Positions 57,395 through 64,000 of a DNA stretch of 64,000 nucleotides are shown in pieces (the first letter of the stretch is position 1; each line of letters starts with the position of its first letter). Position numbers and translations under genes: made by a program. Below the pieces are notes generated by a model. The model made no database searches. It worked only from the letters and a program-made list of their open reading frames with translations, and had not been told where the DNA came from. Source of the DNA: JAXLSZ01 sp046330315 (lineage in GTDB: Bacteria; Actinomycetota; Thermoleophilia; Solirubrobacterales; 70-9); the NCBI GenBank assembly GCA_046330315.1, contig JAXLSZ010000007.1:62001-126000 (forward strand), read 5' to 3'.

Positions 57395-59218
57395 CTATTC
57401 CGCGCCACCCTCGAGGCGGCGCTCGAGGTCGGCGAGCTGCACGTGCAGCTCGTCCGGGAGATGCCTGCCGAAGCGCGCGAAGTGCTGATGGATCGCCGGC
57501 AGCTCCTTCCGCCAGTCCGCGGCCTCCACGGCGAGCAGCTCGGCCATGTCCTCCGCGGAGACCTCCAGCCCCTCGGTGTCTATCGAGCCCTCCGCCGGGA
57601 CCAGCCCGATCGGGGTCTCGACCGCCTCCGCCGTTCCCTCGCAGCGCCTGAAGATCCACTCCAGCACCCTGCTGTTCTCGCCGTACCCGGGCCACAGGAA
57701 CCTGCCGTCGGAGCCCTTGCGGAACCAGTTGACGTAGAAGATCCGCGGCAGCCTCGCGGCATCGGCCTTGGCGCCGAGGCCAACCCAGTGCGAGAAGTAG
57801 TCGCCCATGTGGTACCCGCAGAAGGGCAGCATCGCGAAGGGGTCGTGGCGCAGCTTGCCGATCTCGCCGGCGGCCGCGGCGGTGGTCTCCGAGGACATCA
57901 TCGCCCCCAGGAAGACCCCGTGCTCCCAGTCGAAGGCCTCACGGACGAGCGGTACCACGGTCGAGCGCCGCCCCCCGAACAGGAAGGCGTCGATCGGCAC
58001 CCCGGCCGGGTCCTCCCACTCCTCGGCGATCGAGGGACAGCGCGCCGCGGGTGTCGTGAAGCGGGCGTTGGGATGGGCGGCCGGGCGGTCCGCCTCGGGC
58101 GTCCAGTCCTCCCCGTGCCAGTCGGTGAGGTGGGCGGGGACCTCCTCGGTCATGCCCTCCCACCAGATGTCGCCGTCGTCGGTCAGCGCGCAGTTGGTGA
58201 AGATCGAGTCCCCCGCCACGGTCTTCATCGCGTTGGGGTTGGTCTTCTCGCCGGTTCCGGGCGCGACGCCGAAGAAGCCGGCCTCGGGGTTGATCGCGTA
58301 GAGGCGGCCGTCCTCGCCGAACTTCATCCAGGCGATGTCGTCGCCGATCGTCTCGACCTTCCAGCCGGGAAGCGTGGGGATCAGCATCGCCAGGTTGGTC
58401 TTCCCGCAGGCCGAGGGGAAGGCGCCGGTCACGTGCTTGACCTCGCCCTCGGGGGAGGTCAGCTTGAGGATCAGCATGTGCTCGGCGAGCCAGCCCTCGT
58501 CGCGGGCCATCACCGAGGCGATCCGCAGCGCGAAGCACTTCTTGCCGAGCAGGGCGTTGCCGCCGTAGCCGGAGCCGTAGGACCAGATCTCGCGGGTCTC
58601 GGGGTAGTGGACGATCCACTTGTTCTCGGCGTTGCAGGGCCAGGGGACGTCCTCCTCGCCCTCGGCGAGGGGGGCGCCGACGGAGTGCACGCAGGGAACG
58701 AACTCGCCGTCCTCCCCCAGCACCTCCAGGGCGCCGGCACCCATCCTGGTCATGATCCGCATCGAGACCGCCACGTAGGCGGAGTCGGTGAGCTGGACCC
58801 CGATGTGGGCGATCGGCGAGCCCAGCGGCCCCATCGAGAAGGGGACCACGTACATCGTGCGCCCCTTCATCGAGCCCCGGAAGAGGCCCTCCAGGGTGGC
58901 GCGCATCTCCCCGGGCTCGCGCCAGTTGTTGGTCGGGCCGGCATCCTCCTCGCGCTCCGAGCAGATGAACGTCCGGTCCTCCACCCTGGCCACGTCCCCG
59001 GGGTCGGAGAAGGCGAGGTAGGAGTTCGGGCGCTTCGCCTCGGAGAGGTGCCTGAAGGTCCCCGCCTCCACCAGGCCCTGCGCGAGGCGGTCGTACTCCT
59101 CGGCGCTTCCGTCACACCAGTGGACTTCGTCCGGCTGGGTCAGTTCGGCAATCTCCTGCACCCAGGAGATCAGCTTCTCGTTCTTGCTCGGCGCGGAGGC
59201 CGCGATGGATTGGCTCAC
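57395..59218 (-). CDS. pckG: phosphoenolpyruvate carboxykinase (GTP)
   Basis: A 607-residue GTP-dependent PEPCK that makes PEP from oxaloacetate, the entry to gluconeogenesis. Family landmarks are TNNWREPGEM, MYVVPFSMGPLGSPIAHIGVQLTDSAYV, the P-loop FPSACGKTNLAML with the reactive cysteine, DDIAWMKFGEDGRLYAINPE and FLFGGRRSTVVPLV. Size fits the GTP class rather than the shorter ATP class. It starts with GTG at 59218 behind a GAGGT purine stretch. The gene is followed by trpB. In this window it complements the ethylmalonyl-CoA pathway for growth on C2 compounds. Confidence 0.96.
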   Translation of the reverse strand: MSQSIAASAPSKNEKLISWVQEIAELTQPDEVHWCDGSAEEYDRLAQGLVEAGTFRHLSEAKRPNSYLAFSDPGDVARVEDRTFICSEREEDAGPTNNWREPGEMRATLEGLFRGSMKGRTMYVVPFSMGPLGSPIAHIGVQLTDSAYVAVSMRIMTRMGAGALEVLGEDGEFVPCVHSVGAPLAEGEEDVPWPCNAENKWIVHYPETREIWSYGSGYGGNALLGKKCFALRIASVMARDEGWLAEHMLILKLTSPEGEVKHVTGAFPSACGKTNLAMLIPTLPGWKVETIGDDIAWMKFGEDGRLYAINPEAGFFGVAPGTGEKTNPNAMKTVAGDSIFTNCALTDDGDIWWEGMTEEVPAHLTDWHGEDWTPEADRPAAHPNARFTTPAARCPSIAEEWEDPAGVPIDAFLFGGRRSTVVPLVREAFDWEHGVFLGAMMSSETTAAAAGEIGKLRHDPFAMLPFCGYHMGDYFSHWVGLGAKADAARLPRIFYVNWFRKGSDGRFLWPGYGENSRVLEWIFRRCEGTAEAVETPIGLVPAEGSIDTEGLEVSAEDMAELLAVEAADWRKELPAIHQHFARFGRHLPDELHVQLADLERRLEGGAE

Positions 59219-59337
59219 GGGTCAGACCTCATTGCTCCTTTTCGTGCTGCGATTCGTGGGACCCCGCTCTCCCTTGGGCCATTCTTTCGCACCTTGCGCC
59301 GGGGCGACGTGCGCCCCGGCGGATCTGGTGATTTTCG

Positions 59338-59661
59338 TCACTTGCTCGGGGGCTGCGACCCAGGTCGCCCGGTCGCCCGGAGGTCGACGAACCTCACGTC
59401 GGCGTCGGAGTCGAGGATCCTCAGCGTCGCCGTCGCCCGCCCGCCGCCCTTCGCGACGACGGCGCATTCGAAGGTCGTGCCCGGCTCCACCTCGACGTCT
59501 GACGGGCACTCGACGGAGCGGACCTCGACGCCGAGGTTGGTCTCGATGTCGTCGCGGATCGCGTCCTCGGCCTTGGCGTCGTCGATCACCGTCCCCCCGC
59601 AGGCGGCCAGGGCCAGCGCCAACGCAGGGGCGGCCAGTGCGATCGCTGCCCGGGAGTGCAC
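59338..59661 (-). CDS. DUF4333 lipoprotein
   Basis: A 107-residue predicted lipoprotein with signal LAAPALALALAACGG and lipobox cysteine near residue 21. The rest is a DUF4333-type domain with a conserved Cys pair (VECPSDVEVEPGTTFECAVV) and a beta hairpin (ATLRILDSDADVRFV). Function of DUF4333 is unknown. GTG start; a TAGGCT hexamer (59668-59673, minus strand) ends 6 nt upstream. A paralogue of nearly the same size lies at 62132-62455 on the other side of the succinyl-CoA ligase operon. Confidence 0.85.
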   Translation of the reverse strand: MHSRAAIALAAPALALALAACGGTVIDDAKAEDAIRDDIETNLGVEVRSVECPSDVEVEPGTTFECAVVAKGGGRATATLRILDSDADVRFVDLRATGRPGSQPPSK

Positions 59662-59696
59662 TCGCCAAGCCTACGAAGTAGGGTTGCCGGCCGCCG

Positions 59697-60914
59697 ATGC
59701 GCTTCTACGAGTACGAGGCCCGAAGGATCGTCGAGGAGGCCGGGATCCCGGTCACCGGATACGGCTTCTGCACGACCGCAGAGGAGGCCCGGGCGGCCGC
59801 CGGGGAGATCGGCGGGCCGGTGGTGATCAAGTCCCAGGTGCTGACCGGCGGCCGGATGAAGGCCGGCGGCGTCAGGTTCGCCGACAGCGCCGAGGAGGCG
59901 GCCGCGCACGCCGCCGAGATCCTCGAGCTGGAGATCAACGGGCACCTGCCGCGAGGGGTCCTGGTGGACCCCAGGGCCGAGGTCAAGCAGGAGTACTACG
60001 CCGGGGTGGTCTGGGACGGGACCGCCAAGAGGCCGCTGATGCTGTTCAGCGACATGGGCGGCATCGACATCGAGGAGGTCGCCGAGAAGCACCCCGACCA
60101 CGTGGGCCGCGGGCACCTCTCCAACCTCCTCCCGATCTCCGACTTCGAGGCCAAGCAGGCGATCGCGGCGACCGGGGTCACCGGCTCCCGGCTCAACCGG
60201 GCGAGCCCGATCCTGGCCCGCCTCGCCCGCCTCTTCCGCGACCACGACATGACCCTCGCCGAGATCAACCCCCTCGCCGAACTGGCCGACGGGAGCTTCG
60301 TCGCGCTCGACGCCCACATGGAGATGGAGAACGAGGGCAAGCCGCGCCAGAGGGCCCTGCTCGAGGGAGTGCTCGGGATCGAGGCCGGCGACACCCGCGA
60401 GAGCTACGAGCCGAGCGGCTTCGAGCGCAACGTCGCAGCGATCGACGCCGCCGACCACCGCGGGGTGATCCAGGGGCGCGACCACGGCTTCGAGGGCAAC
60501 CTCGGCCTGGTGATCGGGGCCGGGGGCGGCTCGCTGACCCTCACCGACGCGGTGCGCAGCCAGGGCGGGCGGCCCGCCAACTACTCGGAGATCGGCGGCA
60601 ACCCCTCGGTCGCCAAGTCCTGCGGCCTGGCCAAGGAGGTGCTGCGCAAGGACGGGGTCGAGAAGATCGCGGTGATGATGTCGATCGTCTCCAACACCAG
60701 GGTGGACATCGTCGCCCGCGGCGTGATCAAGGCCTGCCTCGAGCTCGGCAAGGACCCCGCCGAGACGATCGCGATCTTCCGCATCCCGGGCGCCTGGGAG
60801 GAGGAGGGCTTCAAGATCCTCGAGCGCTACGGGGTCGAGTCCTGCGACCGCTCGGTCTCGATGTGGGAGGCGGCCGGCCGCGCCGTCGCCAAGGTCCAGG
60901 GAGAAGCGGCCTGA
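59697..60914 (+). CDS. sucC: succinyl-CoA ligase beta subunit (ATP-grasp)
   Basis: A 405-residue ATP-grasp CoA-ligase beta subunit. It starts MRFYEYEARRIVEEAGIPV; the nucleotide site region VIKSQVLTGGRMKAGGVRFAD and the metal-ligand segment LAEINPLAELADGSFVALDAHMEMENEG are present; the C-terminal domain has GRDHGFEGNLGLVIGAGGGSLTLTD and SEIGGNPSVAKSCGLAKEVL. It forms succinyl-CoA ligase with the alpha subunit whose ATG overlaps its stop by 1 bp (TGATG). A malate- or citrate-CoA ligase role is possible, since a malyl-CoA lyase is in the window. It is divergent from a DUF4333 gene. Confidence 0.88.
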   Translation: MRFYEYEARRIVEEAGIPVTGYGFCTTAEEARAAAGEIGGPVVIKSQVLTGGRMKAGGVRFADSAEEAAAHAAEILELEINGHLPRGVLVDPRAEVKQEYYAGVVWDGTAKRPLMLFSDMGGIDIEEVAEKHPDHVGRGHLSNLLPISDFEAKQAIAATGVTGSRLNRASPILARLARLFRDHDMTLAEINPLAELADGSFVALDAHMEMENEGKPRQRALLEGVLGIEAGDTRESYEPSGFERNVAAIDAADHRGVIQGRDHGFEGNLGLVIGAGGGSLTLTDAVRSQGGRPANYSEIGGNPSVAKSCGLAKEVLRKDGVEKIAVMMSIVSNTRVDIVARGVIKACLELGKDPAETIAIFRIPGAWEEEGFKILERYGVESCDRSVSMWEAAGRAVAKVQGEAA

Positions 60915-61831
60915 TGTCCATCCTGCTGACCGAGGAGACGACGTTCATAGTGCAGGGGATCACCGGGCGCGAGGCCGTCAACCTAACCCGGGAGTGCCTG
61001 GACTACGGCTCCAGGGTGGTGGGCGGGGTCACGCCGGGGCGCAAGGGCCGCGAGGTGCACGGGGTCCCGGTCTTCGACACGGTCGGGCAGGCGATCGCCA
61101 ACCACGGCTCCCCCGTCGACGGCTCGGTGGTGACTGTCCCCCCCGCCTTCACCAAGGACGCCGTCCTGGAGGCGATCGAGAACGGGATCAAGCTTCTCGT
61201 CGTCGTCACCGAGCGGATTCCCCGCCGCGACGTGGCCCAGATGGTCGAGCTCGCCGAGCTGCGAGGGGCGAGGATCATCGGGCCCAACTGCCTCGGGCTG
61301 ATCGTCCCGGGGGTCTGCAAGATGGGGGGGATCGGGGGCCCGGCGAAGGACGCGGCGAAGGCCTACTCGCCCGGCCCCGTGGGGGTGATGTCCCGCTCGG
61401 GGGGCATGACCACCGAGATCTCCTCCTCGCTGACCGCGGCCGGCCTCGGCGTCTCCACGGCGATCTCGATCGGCGGGGACGCGATCATCGGCTCCACCTA
61501 CGCGGAGTTGATGCCGCTGTTCGAGGCCGACGAGCAGACGCGGGCGATCGTCATCTACACCGAGCCGGGGGGGCGCATGGAGGCCCAGCTCGCGGCGTGG
61601 GTGGCGGACAACGACTCGCGGCTGCCGATCGTCGCCTTCATGGCCGGGAAGTTCATGGACGACGAGGAGATGAAGGGGATGAGCTTCGGCCACGCCGGGA
61701 CCATCGTCGAGGGCAAGGAGGACACGGCGGCCGAGAAGATCGCCCGCCTGGAGTCGGCCGGGATCCGGGTCGTCGAGCGCATCGACGAGATCCCCGGCGC
61801 GGTCTCCGAGCGGCTGGGGAGCGGGGCGTGA
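60914..61831 (+). CDS. sucD: succinyl-CoA ligase alpha subunit
   Basis: A 305-residue CoA-ligase alpha subunit. The CoA-binding Rossmann domain starts FIVQGITGREAVNLTRECLDYG and includes GRKGREVHGVPVFDTV and GPNCLGLIVPG; the phosphohistidine is His260 in GMSFGHAGTIV. The PVGVMSRSGGMTTEISSSLTAAGLGVSTAISIGGDAI segment is typical. It follows sucC with a 1-bp overlap and is overlapped by a ferredoxin gene by 4 bp (GTGA). The alpha subunit carries the phosphate between ATP or GTP and succinate. Confidence 0.92.
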   Translation: MSILLTEETTFIVQGITGREAVNLTRECLDYGSRVVGGVTPGRKGREVHGVPVFDTVGQAIANHGSPVDGSVVTVPPAFTKDAVLEAIENGIKLLVVVTERIPRRDVAQMVELAELRGARIIGPNCLGLIVPGVCKMGGIGGPAKDAAKAYSPGPVGVMSRSGGMTTEISSSLTAAGLGVSTAISIGGDAIIGSTYAELMPLFEADEQTRAIVIYTEPGGRMEAQLAAWVADNDSRLPIVAFMAGKFMDDEEMKGMSFGHAGTIVEGKEDTAAEKIARLESAGIRVVERIDEIPGAVSERLGSGA

Positions 61832-62073
61832 GCGCCGGGGAGCCGCTGCACGGCATCTTCATCGCGGTCGAGGTCGAGCCCTCGGCGGCCTCCGATCCCG
61901 GGCTTGCCTCGAAGCTGGAGGAGGTCTGCCCTGTGGACATCTTCCGTGCCACCGGAGACGGCGTCGAGATCGTCACCGAGAACCTCGACGAGTGCGTGCT
62001 CTGCGACCTCTGCGTGGACGCCGCCCCCGAGGGCGCGGTGACGATCCGCCGGCTCTACGAGAGCCCGGCCTGA
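61828..62073 (+). CDS. small single-cluster ferredoxin coupled to sucCD
   Basis: An 81-residue ferredoxin-like protein with exactly four cysteines: Cys34 in EEVCPVDIF and Cys56, Cys59, Cys62 in ECVLCDLC. In two-cluster ferredoxins cluster II uses the CxxCxxC of motif 2 and the Cys-Pro of motif 1, which are kept here. The first CxxCxxC and the second Cys-Pro (Ala66-Pro67) are lost, so one [4Fe-4S] cluster should remain. GTG start overlaps the sucD stop (GTGA), so it is translationally coupled to succinyl-CoA ligase, an unusual partner. Its role may be electron transfer or a structural subunit. Confidence 0.85.
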   Translation: MSAGEPLHGIFIAVEVEPSAASDPGLASKLEEVCPVDIFRATGDGVEIVTENLDECVLCDLCVDAAPEGAVTIRRLYESPA

Positions 62074-62131
62074 GCGCGCCTGCGCCACCTCGGCGTCGCC
62101 TCCGCGCCCGGTGACGGGCGCTGCCTTCGCG

Positions 62132-62455
62132 CTACTTGAACTGTCCGGGCGGAACGTAGTAGCGGATGTGGCCGTCGCTGTCGAGCTGGGTGACCTTCAC
62201 GGTTGCCTCGCTGCCGTCGGGCGCGGTCAGCGTGCAGGTGAAGGTGCCGCCCTTCTCCGCCTTGACATCGCCCGGGCAATCGACCGACTTCGGCTTGGTG
62301 CCCGTCTTCTGGGCAAGGCCGCTGCTGATCGACGACTGCACGTCGTCGGTGTTGAGCGTCTTCGTCCCGCAACCGCCGATCGCCAGCGCCGCCGGCACAA
62401 GGGCCGCGACCGCCAGCGCCGCGAACCGCCCCGCATTGCTTCTGTGAACTCTCAT
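62132..62455 (-). CDS. DUF4333 lipoprotein
   Basis: A 107-residue lipoprotein with signal FAALAVAALVPAALAIGGCG and lipobox cysteine near residue 29. The mature DUF4333 domain has the same Cys pair and spacing (VDCPGDVKAEKGGTFTCTLT) and ends VTQLDSDGHIRYYVPPGQF. It is a clear paralogue of the gene at 59338-59661; the two bracket the sucCD-ferredoxin operon on the opposite strand. ATG at 62455; TAGGAT (62463-62468, minus strand) ends 7 nt upstream. Function unknown. Confidence 0.85.
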   Translation of the reverse strand: MRVHRSNAGRFAALAVAALVPAALAIGGCGTKTLNTDDVQSSISSGLAQKTGTKPKSVDCPGDVKAEKGGTFTCTLTAPDGSEATVKVTQLDSDGHIRYYVPPGQFK

Positions 62456-62531
62456 GGCGGCAATCCTATGCTCCGGGGCCGACGCGGGTCCTGACGCCGC
62501 CGCGGCCCGCGGTCCGGCAGACTGGCGGGCC

Positions 62532-64000
62532 GTGAACCTGATCGAGGACCTCCTCGAGGGCTTCCCGGCATCGAAGCTGGGGGTAATCGCCCTGGACGCC
62601 GAGGGCCGGCGGCGCGACTGGCACTTCGGAGAGCTGATCGCCCGCAGCGCGGGCCTCTCTGGGGCGATGGCCGCCCGCGGGGTGCGCCGCGGCGACGTCG
62701 TGATGACGCTGGTGGGCAACCGGATCGAGTGGGTCCTGGCGATGCTGGCCTGCTGGCGGATGGGCGCCGTTGCCCTGCCCTGCAACACGCAGCTTCGCCG
62801 CCACGATCTCGAGTTGCGGGTCGACGCCGCCTCGCCGGCGCTGGCGATCGGCGAGGAGTCCCTGCTCTCCGGGCTTCCCGGAGGAGTGCCAACCATCACC
62901 CTCGCCGAGATCGCCGAAGTGATGGACGAGGAACGTCCCCAGGAGGCCCCCGCGCTGCCCGAGGACATTGGCGCCGGCGAGCCGGCCCTGATCGTCTTCA
63001 CCTCGGGCACGACCGGAGAGCCGCGCGGGGTGGTCCACGCCTACCGCTACCTCTACGGGCAGCGGGCCCAGGCCGAGCGCTGGTTTGGGTCCCGGGAGGG
63101 CGAGATCGCCTGGTGCACGACCGCCACCGGCTGGTCGAAGTCCTCACGAAACGTGTTCCTCGCCCCCTGGCTCACCGGAGCCGCAGCGGTGATCCACGAC
63201 GCCCGTTTCGAGCCGTCGGAGCGGCTCGACCTGATCGCCGGGCTCGGCGTCAACGTGCTCTGCCAGGCCCCGACCGAGTACCGGATGATGGCCAAGCGGG
63301 CCACGCTGCGGCCCCTGCCCGGGCTGCGTCGCATGGTCTCCGCCGGCGAGCCGCTCAACCCCGAGGTGATCGCCGCCTTCCGCGAGGCCACCGGCCTCGA
63401 GGTCGCCGACGGCTACGGGCAGACCGAGACCGGGCAGCTGACCGGCAACCTCTCGGGCCGGGCGGTGCGCGAGGGATCGATGGGGCAGCCCCTGCCCGGG
63501 ATCGTGACCCGGGTGCGCGAGGGCGAGCTGGAGCTGGACGTCTCGACCTGCCCGACCTTCTTCTCGCACTACCTCGACGGCGAGCGCTTCGCCGGGGAGT
63601 GGTGGCGGACCGGCGACCTCGTCTCGGAGGACGAGGACGGCTACCTGCACTTCGAGGGCCGCGACGACGACATCATCCTCTCCTCCGGCTACCGGATCGG
63701 ACCCTTCGAGGTCGAGTCCGCCCTCCTCACCCATCCCAGGGTCGCCGAGGCCGCCGCGGTCAGCGCTCCCGACCCCGAGCGCGGGGCGGTGGTGCGCGCC
63801 GTCGTCGTCCTCCGCGACGGCCAGCCCGGCGAGGCCCTGGCCCGCGAGCTGCAGGAGCACTGCAAGAGCGAAACCGCACCGTACAAGTTCCCGCGAATCG
63901 TCGACTTCGCCGAGGAGCTGCCGAAGACGGCGAGCGGCAAGATCAAGCGCGCGCAGCTTCGAGGCGAGCCCGGTGTCGGGTGGCCCTCCGGCGAGGCGCC
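62532..64000 (+). CDS. acyl-CoA synthetase (AMP-forming), partial
   Basis: The first 489 residues of an ANL-superfamily acyl/acetyl-CoA synthetase; it runs off the window end. Visible motifs are the P-loop IVFTSGTTGEPRGVVH, VADGYGQTETGQLTG, WWRTGDLVSEDEDGYLHFEGRDDDIILSSGYRIGPFEVE and the A10 lysine in LPKTASGKIKR. The arrangement is like medium-chain or acetyl-CoA synthetases of the ACSM type. The product would enter the acyl-CoA pathways encoded here. GTG start at 62532; a CAGACT hexamer ends 8 nt upstream, similar to the TANNNT elements of other genes. Divergent from the second DUF4333 gene. Confidence 0.9.
   Translation, partial: MNLIEDLLEGFPASKLGVIALDAEGRRRDWHFGELIARSAGLSGAMAARGVRRGDVVMTLVGNRIEWVLAMLACWRMGAVALPCNTQLRRHDLELRVDAASPALAIGEESLLSGLPGGVPTITLAEIAEVMDEERPQEAPALPEDIGAGEPALIVFTSGTTGEPRGVVHAYRYLYGQRAQAERWFGSREGEIAWCTTATGWSKSSRNVFLAPWLTGAAAVIHDARFEPSERLDLIAGLGVNVLCQAPTEYRMMAKRATLRPLPGLRRMVSAGEPLNPEVIAAFREATGLEVADGYGQTETGQLTGNLSGRAVREGSMGQPLPGIVTRVREGELELDVSTCPTFFSHYLDGERFAGEWWRTGDLVSEDEDGYLHFEGRDDDIILSSGYRIGPFEVESALLTHPRVAEAAAVSAPDPERGAVVRAVVVLRDGQPGEALARELQEHCKSETAPYKFPRIVDFAEELPKTASGKIKRAQLRGEPGVGWPSGEA

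Noticed and set aside
57182..61831. A 1549-codon plus-strand open frame
   Set aside because: It is antisense to trpB and pckG and out of frame with sucC; only the terminal sucD part (from 60914) is a gene.

Overview
The window is high-GC DNA from an actinobacterium. The gene content suggests the Thermoleophilia (Solirubrobacterales or relatives): a complete F420 synthesis set with a fused FbiC, an F420-dependent glucose-6-phosphate dehydrogenase, an ethylmalonyl-CoA pathway, Arg-rich secreted proteins and small Thermoleophilia-type hypothetical genes. That placement is inference from content, because no rRNA or tRNA gene is visible here. About 65 genes are packed on both strands with many 4-bp start/stop overlaps.

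Layout. 0-5.6 kb: 3-hydroxybutyryl-CoA dehydrogenase (cut by the edge), an NTF2-like protein, an HMG-CoA-lyase-like enzyme, an AbiEi/DUF559 protein, an SDR and fgd. 5.7-14.6 kb: a nucleoside and NAD salvage block (PRPP synthetase, HAD phosphatase, nicotinamide phosphoribosyltransferase, NTF2-like protein, ribokinase, LacI regulator, amidotransferase-like protein, flavin/F420 split barrel, cupin and a divergent nucleoside hydrolase). Together these could turn a pyridine nucleoside into base plus ribose, ribose into PRPP, and base plus PRPP into NMN. 14.7-17.8 kb: an aldehyde dehydrogenase and an Amt-family channel that lacks both pore histidines. 18-23.5 kb: a probable glutarate/lysine catabolic block (semialdehyde dehydrogenase, CaiB-type CoA-transferase, glutaryl-CoA dehydrogenase, 3-hydroxyacyl-CoA dehydrogenase, GntR regulator). 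24.3-30.6 kb: F420 biosynthesis (cofD-cofC-cofE and, on the other strand, fbiC). 30.6-38.7 kb: aquaporin, phosphatase, pyrophosphatase, mntR-mntH, ygfZ, plsC and a lipoprotein. 39-40.5 kb: a DUF2130-like nuclease-fold protein with an acidic tail. 40.6-54.4 kb: the signature enzymes of the ethylmalonyl-CoA pathway (Ccr, ethylmalonyl-CoA mutase, methylsuccinyl-CoA dehydrogenase, a MaoC hydratase, a malyl-CoA lyase) mixed with ClpS, a VKOR/DsbA pair and secreted proteins. 54.4-64 kb: a secreted esterase, trpB, GTP-type PEP carboxykinase, sucC-sucD overlapping a one-cluster ferredoxin, two DUF4333 lipoproteins and an acyl-CoA synthetase cut by the edge.

Metabolically the second half reads as acetyl-CoA assimilation: the ethylmalonyl-CoA route yields glyoxylate and propionyl-CoA, succinyl-CoA ligase handles the C4 CoA ester, and PEP carboxykinase starts gluconeogenesis.

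Three genome-style features stand out. (1) Many genes have a TANNNT -10-like hexamer ending 6-8 nt before the start codon, which implies widespread leaderless transcription. (2) Several genes have their 3' end, stop codon included, copied in tandem downstream with units of 30-50 bp; other intergenic gaps hold minisatellites of 22-43 bp. (3) A 48-bp double-palindrome element occurs three times in gene-free gaps.
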